A DNA stretch of 52,224 nucleotides from Planctomycetota bacterium (GTDB taxonomy: Bacteria; Planctomycetota; JAJSAM01), in assembly GCA_024274785.1 (NCBI GenBank), contig JAJSAM010000010.1:1-52224 (forward strand), given 5' to 3'. Shown piece after piece: positions 26,260 through 35,127 of this stretch. Under the pieces are notes generated by a model that saw only the letters and a list, made by a program, of their open reading frames with translations, ran no database searches and was not told where the DNA came from. How positions within the stretch are numbered: the first letter of the stretch is position 1; each line of letters opens with the position of its first letter. The position numbers and the translations under genes are program-made.

Positions 26260-26478
26260 CGGAGCGCCGTGGAACATTCACATGGACAAGACACCTGCTC
26301 AGGCTTCTCTTCCTGGTCATCGGCCTGCTGGCGCTTGCTTCCTCCATCCTGATCCGAAAAAACGGCGGCGGATTCCCGCTCTGGGCCGGTGGTTTCCCGG
26401 TCGGGCCGCTCTTCCTCTTCCTCGGCGGCAACGCGATCTTCCGAAGCCTCGAGCGTGATCCTGATCGGCGTCGAAGGC
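26260..26478 (+). other. Hydrophobic open frame without a standard start
   Basis: Between the stop of the 491-residue gene and the end of the convergent sheath-like gene, one plus-strand frame encodes two membrane-like segments (LLRLLFLVIGLLALASS and GPLFLFLGGNAIF) and a basic tail, and remains open to about 26540. No ATG, GTG or TTG begins it. An ATG at 26282 is one frame off. It may be a frameshifted small membrane protein, possibly an immunity-type gene, or a chance hydrophobic frame. Either way, it is the only candidate in this gap. Confidence 0.25.
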
Positions 26479-28290
26479 TCAGACTGAGAACCGCAACGGT
26501 GCGCTGCCCCCCGCCACCTTCCTGGACGGCGAGACGCTGATCTCGCGACCGCGGATGGCAACCTCCGCATCCTTCCCGAACAGACCTTCGAGCGCTGTCC
26601 GGAAGAGCATCGCCACCTCGTCACCGGAAGCGTTCGCCGGCACCTGGTTCCGGACCTCGTTCAGCACCGCGGCCACTCGCGAAACGAAGACCTGGTAGGG
26701 CAGGTTCGCGCGCACCCGGGCGGCTTCCGTCTCGTCCGGATCGGAGAACTTCTCCGGGCCGTGAACCGTCGGCGCCGCAGAGAGCACTGCGGAATCCATA
26801 CCCTCCTGTCCGGCAAAGCAGATGATCCCCGCGCGGCTGAGATCCTGGCGGCGGCCCTCATCGAGCACGACCTCGACGGACGAGCCCTTGGCGGTGGGCC
26901 AGACCGGGAGATCCTCGAGAGCGCCGTCGCCACGGGGTGAAGCGATCACTCCGGCGAAGCGGGTCCGGCCGACGGCACCCGACACGAGCGCCGCAAGGGC
27001 CAGCGCGGGGCTGCCGTGAAGCAGCACGCCATCGGGTTCCTCGTAGCCGAACCTCTTCACCCGCGCGCCGCCCGGCCGGTACGGCATGCGGAGGAGCGGA
27101 CCGTTCACCGCCGCGCCGAGCCAGCGGGAGGGCTCCTTCTTCCGAAGAGAGCTCCACTTGATGACGGCGGGGCCGTCGAGGTATTCGAGCAGGTGCACGC
27201 CGGCCAGTTCCGCGGTGGAATCGACGCCGAAGAACCCGGGCGCCAGGGGAACCAGGACCGGGGCCTGGACCTGCTCACCGATCTCCGCCACCGCCGTGAG
27301 CAGTTCGATCTCGGGCGCCTCGCACCCGAACGGCCGGTCGAGCACAATCAGTCCCACCGGAACCTCGGCCGCACCGGAGAGTTCCGTACGAGCCACGCTC
27401 TCCATGGCCTCCCGGGCACTCCCGGGCGGGACGGAGAGCACCTCCACAGTGACCCCGGCCCGGAAGTCGGTTCGGTCGATCAGGAGCTTCAGGCCGCGCC
27501 AGACCGCTTCCAGCCTTCGAAACTCGGGATGATGCAGTGCCAGGGTGACCTGCCCGGCGATCCCCCGATCGAGTTCCGAGAGGACGCTGTTCACCGACGC
27601 GGTGTCCACCGGCTTCCCCCGCCCGACGGACTTCGCGATCAGCGAGACCACCTCGTCGAGCGGAGAGCGGCCGGTGCTGGCCGACGGCGTCAGGGGAGTG
27701 AGTTCCGTGTTGGCGGCCTCGGCGGAGCCGTCGAGATCGACCATGTCCATGAGGTCGCCGAGCAGATCATCGGACTTCGCCGTGCTCCCGGTCCCCACCG
27801 GGGCGGGTGGTTCGGAGGGTGGAGCGACACGGCCCGCCAGGGCTTCGCGGATGCGGTCCCGAAGCTCGGGATCGACGGTGGTCTTTCCCAGCGCGGCGGC
27901 GAACGCTTCCCCGTCGAGCTTGCCGTTCCGGAGGTCGGTGACCAGGTCCCGCACCGCCATCAACTCCGATGCCTCCGGTAACGACCTGGCGAGGCCGTCC
28001 GGAGTGAATCCGGCGAGGTCCGGAATCTCCACGGTGAGGAGTCTCTCCCGTCCCGGGCCGGCGTCGGGATCGGGCACGGGCAGGCGGGGCGCCAGCTTGA
28101 AGCCGGCCAGCACATTTCCGAATTCGTCCCGGTCGATCCGAATCGACCGCTCCCCCATCGGGGAGGAGCCGGAGGACGGTTCCCTGGCCATCAGCTCAGC
28201 CAGAACGAGAATCCGGAACGGGTGAGAAGGCTGTCCCTCCCCCGCTCCATCCCAGGGCATTCCGAATTTCAGATTTCGTTCCGTGGCCAT
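26479..28290 (-). CDS. TssB-TssC fusion-like sheath paralogue (603 aa)
   Basis: Residues about 22-125 resemble TssB (FRILVLAEL, then SIRIDRDEFGNVL, then a TPDGLARSLPE segment). Residues about 208-603 resemble TssC, with EAVWRGLKLLIDRTDF at 261-276 aligning to the conserved SAWRGLKLTIDRTNF block of the genuine TssC. The linker contains DDLLGDLMDMVDL (174-186), which resembles the ClpV-recognition helix of TssC. The C-terminal sheath handshake segment is altered. It is the second gene of a two-gene minus-strand operon converging on the vgrG cargo genes. The paralogy is visible in the sequence; the role (alternative sheath, cap, baseplate-proximal ring or regulator) is unknown. Confidence 0.8.
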   Translation of the reverse strand: MATERNLKFGMPWDGAGEGQPSHPFRILVLAELMAREPSSGSSPMGERSIRIDRDEFGNVLAGFKLAPRLPVPDPDAGPGRERLLTVEIPDLAGFTPDGLARSLPEASELMAVRDLVTDLRNGKLDGEAFAAALGKTTVDPELRDRIREALAGRVAPPSEPPAPVGTGSTAKSDDLLGDLMDMVDLDGSAEAANTELTPLTPSASTGRSPLDEVVSLIAKSVGRGKPVDTASVNSVLSELDRGIAGQVTLALHHPEFRRLEAVWRGLKLLIDRTDFRAGVTVEVLSVPPGSAREAMESVARTELSGAAEVPVGLIVLDRPFGCEAPEIELLTAVAEIGEQVQAPVLVPLAPGFFGVDSTAELAGVHLLEYLDGPAVIKWSSLRKKEPSRWLGAAVNGPLLRMPYRPGGARVKRFGYEEPDGVLLHGSPALALAALVSGAVGRTRFAGVIASPRGDGALEDLPVWPTAKGSSVEVVLDEGRRQDLSRAGIICFAGQEGMDSAVLSAAPTVHGPEKFSDPDETEAARVRANLPYQVFVSRVAAVLNEVRNQVPANASGDEVAMLFRTALEGLFGKDAEVAIRGREISVSPSRKVAGGSAPLRFSV

Positions 28291-28319
28291 GTCATCCCCC
28301 GGCTTTTTCCGTCCATCGA

Positions 28320-29771
28320 TCAGATCGGCAACTCGAAAGTGAGGTCGATCTCCTTCTCCTCGATCTCGAGCGTCGGCTTCACCTGAATGCGGGCCGTGCG
28401 GCCATTCCCTTCCCGCTCGGCGACGTCCACCGAAACCGCGTCATCTCCACCGATGGGACCGAGGAAGGAGGTGAAGCCCTCCTTGAAATGCGACTGCACC
28501 TCGTCGTCGCCGGCATCAGATGGTGCGGATTCGAGGAGTTTCAGCGTGAAGTGGGACAGGTGGCCGGCAAAGAGTTGGTGCGCCACCGCTCCGTTCAGGG
28601 AGAGATGCCCCGGGATGTTGCGGTGCAGGTTCACGAGCAGCGGGAAGTACGCGAAGTTCGCGTTGGAGCGCCCCACCAGCGTGGTCATGCCCATGCGCGT
28701 CAGGGCGTTGGCGTTGACCTCGTCGATGGCCACTTCGACCGACGACCAGGCGGTTTCGGTCGCGGAGATCGGCACCTCCCGCACGGGCAGGCCCTGGTGG
28801 AACGGCGCACCGGTGTTGCCGGAGACATCCGCACAGTGACCGTGGGCGATGAAGCTCTGCGCGAGGTTGCGGCCGAAGATCCAGATTCCGCGGCCCCACA
28901 GGTAGGTTTCCGGGCGTGCCGCCTCGGCCTTCTCACGATAGGCGAAGGAGTCGACGCCGCCCACCCCGGGCTCGTAGAGGGTTCGGAGCAGGGCGCGGTT
29001 GAGGGTCAGCGTGCTCCAGCGCGAGTCCTCGCTCTTCTGGAACGTCTGGATCCGCTTGTAGACCGGTGCGGCCAGCCGGGAGGAGAGATCCTTCAACGCG
29101 GTCAGGTGCAGGAGCGACTTCAGGCCGAAGAGCTCCGGTCCGGTCGAGGCCACCAGCATCACCTGGAGGATGCGCGCCAGTTCGGCCATCTCCTCGAGCG
29201 GCCCCATCAGGTGCGCGCGGTGATCGAAGTCGAAGTCGAGCAGCACCGTGGATACGGGGACCTCCGTCCCGGCGTACTCCGGATCGAATACTTCCGTCCG
29301 AAAACGATCGACAAGGTTTCCGCGAAGCGCGGGCAGGATCTCCACGACGACGTTTTCATCCTCCCCGACGCCGTCGAGCAGGAACCGGAGGCCGCGCCAG
29401 GCCGCCTCCACCCGTTGCAGATCGGGGTGATGCAGAACCGCATCGAGTTGGGCTCCGAGTGCCGCGTCCGCCGCGGGGTCCTCCTCTTCCCCCATCGCCT
29501 TCCGCTCGGAGACCGCGGCCGCCAGCGCCGGAAAACCTTCGACGATGCGGTCCGGATGGAACCCGGAGGGGCTGGAGAGATCCACCGTGATCTCGTGCGC
29601 ACCACCACCACCCAGGCGGTCGGGCACGGTCAGTTTCACCGAGGGGGCGAGGCTCTTCAGGACCTCGTTGAATCCGGAGAGGGAAACCGGCGTCGAGCCT
29701 CCCTCACAGGACAGACCGAAATCGGCCATCACGACCAGACGGAGGGGAAGCGGATTCTTCCAGTCACTCAT
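28320..29771 (-). CDS. TssB-TssC fusion-like sheath paralogue (483 aa)
   Basis: The first about 90 residues match TssB (PLPLRLVVMADFGL, SGFNEVLKSL, KLTVPDRLG). The remainder matches TssC, with LDAVLHHPDLQRVEAAWRGL at about 109-128 and a C-terminal half ending in strands like TssC. The linker is short and lacks the ClpV-recognition-like helix present in the companion 603-residue protein. A GTG at 29792 is in frame, but the ATG at 29771 has a GGAGAG ribosome-binding site. Its stop lies 29 bases before the start of the 603-residue gene, so the two are probably co-transcribed and may form a heteromeric complex. No function has been assigned to it here. Confidence 0.8.
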   Translation of the reverse strand: MSDWKNPLPLRLVVMADFGLSCEGGSTPVSLSGFNEVLKSLAPSVKLTVPDRLGGGGAHEITVDLSSPSGFHPDRIVEGFPALAAAVSERKAMGEEEDPAADAALGAQLDAVLHHPDLQRVEAAWRGLRFLLDGVGEDENVVVEILPALRGNLVDRFRTEVFDPEYAGTEVPVSTVLLDFDFDHRAHLMGPLEEMAELARILQVMLVASTGPELFGLKSLLHLTALKDLSSRLAAPVYKRIQTFQKSEDSRWSTLTLNRALLRTLYEPGVGGVDSFAYREKAEAARPETYLWGRGIWIFGRNLAQSFIAHGHCADVSGNTGAPFHQGLPVREVPISATETAWSSVEVAIDEVNANALTRMGMTTLVGRSNANFAYFPLLVNLHRNIPGHLSLNGAVAHQLFAGHLSHFTLKLLESAPSDAGDDEVQSHFKEGFTSFLGPIGGDDAVSVDVAEREGNGRTARIQVKPTLEIEEKEIDLTFELPI

Positions 29772-29987
29772 CGGCTCTCTCCAGGGAATCACAAGACGAC
29801 TTGCGCCGCGCGAACAGGTCTCACGATTGTCGCGGGTCGCAGTTCAGTCTCAAGGGGAAATCCGCAACGATGGCGCGGGAGGATCCCCGACCTCGCCGGC
29901 TTCAGCCGGGAAGCAACACCGCCGGGCGGGATCAAGCGGCCCTCGAGTGCAGAGTCGTTTCCAGACGGGTCCTCCACGGTAGACCCC

Positions 29988-30015
29988 TTGGTCCTGTCCC
30001 GGGTCGAGGCATAAT
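29988..30015 (+). promoter_or_regulatory. Weak candidate promoter for the channel gene
   Basis: TTGGTC (29988-29993), a 16-base spacer and CATAAT (30010-30015) lie just upstream of the ATG at 30041, in the divergent gap with the sheath-like operon. The -35 match is poor. Confidence 0.3.
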
Positions 30016-30040
30016 CTGGCTCATCGTCCCGGAGATACCC

Positions 30041-31231
30041 ATGCTGATCCGAAAGCTGCTGCCCGGTCTCACCCTCCTGATCCTGCTTGCGGCCACCACG
30101 GCCCATGGACAGGACGCCCCGGCGGGCGATGGGATCCAGACGCAAATCAAGAAGCTCAAGACGGCCAGGGCGGCACTCGAAGCCGAGGATCTGGCCGCCG
30201 CGGCCGAGGCTCTTCAGGTGCCCGCTATCGAAGCGGATGCGGTCGATGACTGGAAGAGCGCCATCGACTTGCGGCTCATCGCGCTCGCCGGGCATGAGCA
30301 TCTTCCCAGGCTCAGACGCGGGATCCCCGAGCAGGCCGACATCGAACGGCGACAGGGAATGGCCCGGGCCGGGGAGGAGAAGCTCGACAGCGAGATCGCC
30401 ATCTACGGCGAAGAGTACGCGCTGCCGGAGGACTCTCCGGAACTACTGAGCAGGCACGAGTCCCGCCTGGCGGAGTTGAGCGCCCAGCGAAAATCCATCC
30501 AGTTGCGACTGGCGGAACGGGGCGAGGAGACTGCGGGCGTCGAGCGGGATCTGCCCTCGTTTGAAGCGAAACTGGAGTCTCTGCGTGCGGAAAACGGCGA
30601 GGATCCGCCGGACGCTTCGGACGCTCTCGGCATCTTCCGCCGAGAGACCGTGGCCCTCGATCTCGACTACCGGGAGAGGTGGGTCGAATACGCGAAGCTG
30701 CTTCTCGAGCGTGGTGACGCTCTTCGGAAGACGCTCGATCTCGAAGGCAAGTTGCTCGCCCGCCGCGAAGAGCGCGAGAGGAACATCGTGGAGCGTGCGA
30801 GAAAGCGCCTCCGGGAGAGCCACAGCCGGAAGGCCGCCGAGTTCGCCCGGCTGGCCGGGGACGCCAGGAAGAATGCGAAGGCGATCGACCTCAAGGGCCT
30901 GCCCGAGGACGACCCCGGACGGGGGGAGAAGGCCGATTTCGAGCGGGACGGGAAGATCTACGAGCTCAAGTCCTCCACGGAGACCGACCGCGCCTTCCTG
31001 CAGCAACTCCAGGGCATCATCGAGGACGAGCAGGCCGAGAATGAGGACTTCCTGGAATCGAAGACCTGGATCGAGAAGCGCTTCAAGTCGTCGAGGGGAG
31101 TCTCCTCGCGCACGGCCGACCTCCTCATCAAGGCACTGCACCGCGTCCGAACCACCCGCCGCAGTCTCGATCGGGAGTTGATCCCGCGACGGGAGAACTG
31201 GCACAACAACTACCTCACCTACCAGGCCTAG
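30041..31231 (+). pseudogene. MscK-like mechanosensitive channel, N-terminal part, interrupted by TAG
   Basis: The frame starts at ATG 30041 (GGAG six bases upstream) with a signal peptide (RKLLPGLTLLILLAATTAHG) followed by about 370 residues of charged coiled-coil, typical of the periplasmic part of MscK/MscM-type channels. It ends at a TAG (31229-31231). The same reading frame continues without any shift into the 700-residue channel domain, with the coiled-coil pattern unbroken. Together the two parts would give about 1,097 residues, the size of MscK-like proteins. The TAG replaces what could have been CAG (Gln). It is either a nonsense mutation, a sequencing error or a genuine split. The next frame has no ribosome-binding site. 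Other genes here end in TAG, so general amber recoding is unlikely. Confidence 0.75.
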
Positions 31232-33334
31232 GTGGACGATCAGTTGCGGGAGTTGAGGAGTGCCGAGGGCGAAGAGCTGCTGATCGCCGCGCTGAGGGAT
31301 CGCGAGAAGCGGGTTGGCGAGGTACTCCCCCTCCTGATCCAGTTGGACAAGATCTATGCCGAACGGGAAGCCTGGGCCGACGAGATCTACCCGGTGATCC
31401 TGAGCCTGATCTACTGGGTGCACAGTGACCCCCCCCTCGGCCTGGAAGTGCTCTCCGATCTCGAAAGCGAACTGCCCGTTACCGCGACACTCCTGTTCGG
31501 CGCAAACACCCTGGTGAACGCGCGACGCACGGCGACCACCGGGGGCTTCTCCTTCATTCTCGCCGCCCTGGGGATGCTGCTGCTGTTCGCATCGGGGATC
31601 GTCCTGCCCGGCATCCTTCGCCGCCGTTCCCTCGAGTGGCAGTACCGCGGCAGGGCCGCCTCCGTCCTGGTGCAACGGCTGCTCGCCACGGTCCTGATCG
31701 CTTCACTGGCGCCGATCTGTCTGCTGATCGCCGCCCGCCTGCTGATCGCCATGCAGCTTCCCGATGCGTGGGAGATCCCCGGCCGGATGCTGCTCCAGGG
31801 CCTGGCGGTCATCTTCTTCCTCCGCCGCATGCTGTGGTCCATGTCCCGGGAAGGGGGCGTCCTCGAAACCAACCTGAAACTCTCTGCGGGCGCTGCGAGG
31901 CAATTGCAGAGAACCGCCCGCTGGACCGTCCGGGGAATGCTCTTCCTGGGGCTGCCCTGGTGGATCCTCAAGTCGGAGCCCATCAGCATGACCGTGGTCC
32001 CACGACTGCTGTTCACGATGATGCTCGTGTACTTCGCCGTCGTGCTCTTTCGCCTCGTCCGCGGCAAGGCTCCCCTCTCCATCGCTCTCTTCGGTACGTC
32101 GGGTTTCTGGCCCCGGGCGTGGTTCGTTGCGGGGCCCGTTCTGGCCCTCGGGCTCGCCGCCATTGTCGGGATGGAGGTGCTCGGATTCCGCTACGGCGCC
32201 CGCCGGTTGGCGGTGAACGTGCTGGAGACCTTCGGCGCGGCGGTCGTCATCGCCCTCTTCTACAAGGTGCTCCTCAATGTCACGGAGAAAGCATCCCGAA
32301 AACTCCGGTACCGCCGGGACGAGGACACGAACTATGCGGAGGCCCGGAAGCTGAGTGAGGAAGTCTTCCAGAAAGCCACGCGTTTTGTCGGAGCGATCGC
32401 CGTGCTCGCAACGGTGGTGTTCCTCGCCGGCTTCTGGGGCTTCAGCGAGTCCATCCGGGGCTTCTCCGAAGGGCTGCGGGTCTACACCATCGACGGGGAT
32501 GCGGGACTGTACCTCACGGTCTGGGACCTGCTGAGGGCCGTGGCCGTCATCTTCGCCGGCCATATCGTGGTGGCGAACCTGCCGGCGCTCTACGAAGTGC
32601 TCGTGTTCTCCCGCATGGAGAAGACGGACAAGGGCACGCGCTTCGCTATCGTGACCATCACTCGATACGTCGTGCTCATCGCCTCCTACAGCCTGGCGAT
32701 CCTGATCCTGCACATCAGTCTGTCGAGCCTCGGCTACGTTTTCGCCGCGTTGTCCGTCGGCCTCGGTTTCGGCCTGCAGGAGATCGTGTCGAACTTCGTC
32801 AGCGGCCTGATCCTCTTCTTCGAACGCCCGGTGCGCGTCGGCGACTTCGTCACCGTCGGCGAGACCAACGGCACGGTGGAGAAAATCAGCATCCGGGCCA
32901 CCGAGGTGGTGAACCTGGACCGACAGGTGATCATTATCCCGAATCGGATGTTCATCACCCAGGAGGTGACGAACTGGTCCCACAACGACGATTTCATCCG
33001 CCGCACCGCGAAAGTGGGCGTAGCCTACGGCAGTGACGTGGAGCAGGTAAAGCGGATCCTCCACGACATCGCATCGAACAATCCTCGCGTCCGCAAGAGC
33101 CCCCCCATCGAAGTCCTGATGATGGAGTTCGGCGACTCCAGCCTGAACTTCCTGGTCCGGGTCTACTCGACCATCGCCGATCGCAATCTCGTGCTGCATG
33201 AGATCAACACGGAGATCACCAGGCGCTTCGAGCAGGAGGGCATCGAGATCCCGTTCCCGCAGACCGATCTGCACGTGCGCAGTATCCAGGACGAAAAGGC
33301 GATCGCGGCGATGATGAGAAAGGCGAACGAGTGA
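31232..33334 (+). CDS. MscS/MscK-family mechanosensitive channel, C-terminal part
   Basis: The 700-codon frame continues the preceding gene in phase after its TAG. It contains several membrane segments between residues about 105 and 520, followed by the MscS pore and beta domain: SVGLGFGLQEIVSNFVSGLI (pore-lining helix TM3, about residue 510), then FERPVRVGDFVTVG, and a C-terminal alpha/beta domain ending in IPFPQTDLHVRS. It would act as an inner-membrane tension-gated channel that releases solutes on osmotic downshock. The nominal GTG at 31232 directly after the stop has no ribosome-binding site. The stop overlaps the antiporter start by four bases. Confidence 0.88.
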   Translation: MDDQLRELRSAEGEELLIAALRDREKRVGEVLPLLIQLDKIYAEREAWADEIYPVILSLIYWVHSDPPLGLEVLSDLESELPVTATLLFGANTLVNARRTATTGGFSFILAALGMLLLFASGIVLPGILRRRSLEWQYRGRAASVLVQRLLATVLIASLAPICLLIAARLLIAMQLPDAWEIPGRMLLQGLAVIFFLRRMLWSMSREGGVLETNLKLSAGAARQLQRTARWTVRGMLFLGLPWWILKSEPISMTVVPRLLFTMMLVYFAVVLFRLVRGKAPLSIALFGTSGFWPRAWFVAGPVLALGLAAIVGMEVLGFRYGARRLAVNVLETFGAAVVIALFYKVLLNVTEKASRKLRYRRDEDTNYAEARKLSEEVFQKATRFVGAIAVLATVVFLAGFWGFSESIRGFSEGLRVYTIDGDAGLYLTVWDLLRAVAVIFAGHIVVANLPALYEVLVFSRMEKTDKGTRFAIVTITRYVVLIASYSLAILILHISLSSLGYVFAALSVGLGFGLQEIVSNFVSGLILFFERPVRVGDFVTVGETNGTVEKISIRATEVVNLDRQVIIIPNRMFITQEVTNWSHNDDFIRRTAKVGVAYGSDVEQVKRILHDIASNNPRVRKSPPIEVLMMEFGDSSLNFLVRVYSTIADRNLVLHEINTEITRRFEQEGIEIPFPQTDLHVRSIQDEKAIAAMMRKANE

Positions 33335-35118
33335 GCCATGACCTCACCCTGATCCTCATCCTGGTGGCCACCCTCGGCGTCGTCGCCCAATGGCTGGCCT
33401 GGCGATTCCGGATGCCCGCCATCGTGGTCCTGCTGATCGCCGGCGCCCTGGCCGGCCCGGCCACCGGCCTGATCAGCCCGTCGAGGGATCTCGGCGCGCT
33501 CTTCGACCCCATCGTGAAGATCGCGGTGGCGCTGATCCTCTTCGAGGGCGGCCTGAGCCTTCGGCTCCACGAACTGAAGCAGGCCCGGAGCGGGGTCCGA
33601 AGGCTCGTGTTCCCGGGAGTGCCCATCGCCTTCGTACTCGGCTCCACCGCCGCGATCCTGATCGGCGGTCTCAGCCTGGCCGTTGGCGCGGTCTTCGGAG
33701 CGATCATCGTCGTCACCGGCCCCACGGTGATCCTGCCTCTCCTTCGCCACGCCCGCCTGTCGCGGCGGCCGGCCTCGTACCTGAAGTGGGAGGGCATCGT
33801 CAATGACCCGATCGGCGCCCTCCTCGCGGTGCTCGTCTTCGGCGCCGTCGTCGCCGGGACCGGAGCTGCTTCTCTGCCCGGAATCCTCACGGGCATCCTC
33901 CTCACCATCGTCGCCGCGGCGGTTTTCGGCCTCGGACTCGGGTGGCTTCTCGCACGGTCCTTCCAGAAGGGGTACGTCCCGGAATACCTGAAGGCCCCGG
34001 TCCTCCTGAGCGCCGCGATGGTGGCGTTCTACGCTGCCGACCTGGTGCAGCACGAAGCCGGCCTGGCCGCGGCCACCGTACTCGGGATCGTGCTCGGCAA
34101 CTCCCGACTGGCCTCGATCGACGAACTCCGGCGGTTCAAGGAGTACGTGGTCATCCTGATGGTTTCGACGGTGTTCCTCCTCCTGACCGCGAACATCAAT
34201 CCGTCCGAACTGGCGGGTTTGACCGTCCGGCACGGCCTTCTCCTCCTGTCCCTGTTGTTCGTGGTCCGCCCCCTCACGGTCTATCTCGCCACCATCGGCG
34301 CGGACATCGAGCCGAAAGAGCGCCTGTTGATCGCCTGGATCGCGCCCCGCGGGGTGGTGGCCGCGGCGGTCGCGGCGAGCTTCGCGGGCCCCCTGGTCGA
34401 AGCCGGCCACGAGGATGGAAAGGTGCTGGTGCCGCTGATGTTCGCGTTCATCACGGTCACGGTCTTCGCGCACGGCTTCAGCATCAAGGGTCTGGCGCGC
34501 CGGCTCGGTCTGGCCTCGGCCTCGCCGAACGGGCTCCTGATCGTGGGCTCCAACGCCTTCTCGGTCGAGCTGGCGAAGAGCCTCTCGGAGATCGAGACCC
34601 CGGTGGTGATGGCGTACTCCTCCTGGCACCGGTTGCGCCGCGCCCGCATGGCCGGGATCCGGGTCCACTACGGCGAGGTCGCCTCGGAGTCGAGCGAGGA
34701 GCGGCTGGAAATGAACCAGGTCGGCAGCCTGCTCGCCGCGACGGGCAACGACGCCTACAACGCGCTGGTCTGCACGACCTTCGCGCCGGAACTGGGGCGC
34801 AACAACGTCTACCAGCTCCCCCTGGCCGCGGCCGATGAAGACGACCCCCGTGGACTGAGACATACGGTGCGGGGCGCCATCGTCTTCGAGACCGACGCGG
34901 TGCAGGACCTCCTGCTCCGGCGGCACTACCAGGGCTTCAAGGTCCGCAAGACCGTGCTCACCGAGAACTACGACGCCGCAACCTTCGAGGCGGACATCGA
35001 CGAGGATGCGATACGCCTGCTCCTCGTTCGCCCGACCGGCCGCCTCGTCTTCCACACCGAGAAGGAACCACTCTCACCGGAGCCCGGCGACACGGTATTC
35101 ACTTTCGTTCCCGGGTAG
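33331..35118 (+). CDS. CPA-type cation/proton antiporter with C-terminal regulatory domain
   Basis: The 595-residue protein has about 12 membrane segments in residues 5-400, with the CPA1/CPA2 features ALILFEGGLSL near residue 70, VTGPTVILPLLRH and EGIVNDPIGALLAVLVFG near 155. The ND pair is the likely ion-binding motif. A Rossmann-like TrkA-N/RCK domain (about 400-530, GLLIVGSNAFSVELAKSL) and a C-terminal TrkA-C-like part follow. It would exchange Na+ or K+ for protons at the inner membrane. The GTG start overlaps the channel stop (GTGA), so expression is coupled to the mechanosensitive channel, a sensible ion and osmotic homeostasis pair. Confidence 0.9.
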   Translation: MSHDLTLILILVATLGVVAQWLAWRFRMPAIVVLLIAGALAGPATGLISPSRDLGALFDPIVKIAVALILFEGGLSLRLHELKQARSGVRRLVFPGVPIAFVLGSTAAILIGGLSLAVGAVFGAIIVVTGPTVILPLLRHARLSRRPASYLKWEGIVNDPIGALLAVLVFGAVVAGTGAASLPGILTGILLTIVAAAVFGLGLGWLLARSFQKGYVPEYLKAPVLLSAAMVAFYAADLVQHEAGLAAATVLGIVLGNSRLASIDELRRFKEYVVILMVSTVFLLLTANINPSELAGLTVRHGLLLLSLLFVVRPLTVYLATIGADIEPKERLLIAWIAPRGVVAAAVAASFAGPLVEAGHEDGKVLVPLMFAFITVTVFAHGFSIKGLARRLGLASASPNGLLIVGSNAFSVELAKSLSEIETPVVMAYSSWHRLRRARMAGIRVHYGEVASESSEERLEMNQVGSLLAATGNDAYNALVCTTFAPELGRNNVYQLPLAAADEDDPRGLRHTVRGAIVFETDAVQDLLLRRHYQGFKVRKTVLTENYDAATFEADIDEDAIRLLLVRPTGRLVFHTEKEPLSPEPGDTVFTFVPG

Positions 35119-35127
35119 AATCAAGGG

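Noticed and set aside
26282..26457. ATG-initiated frame MDKTPAQA... after the cargo operon
   Set aside because: Arg/Pro-rich shadow of the hydrophobic frame one base away; no ribosome-binding site.
33163..35055. 630-codon minus-strand open frame opposite the antiporter
   Set aside because: Highly charged low-complexity translation with no domain; antisense shadow.
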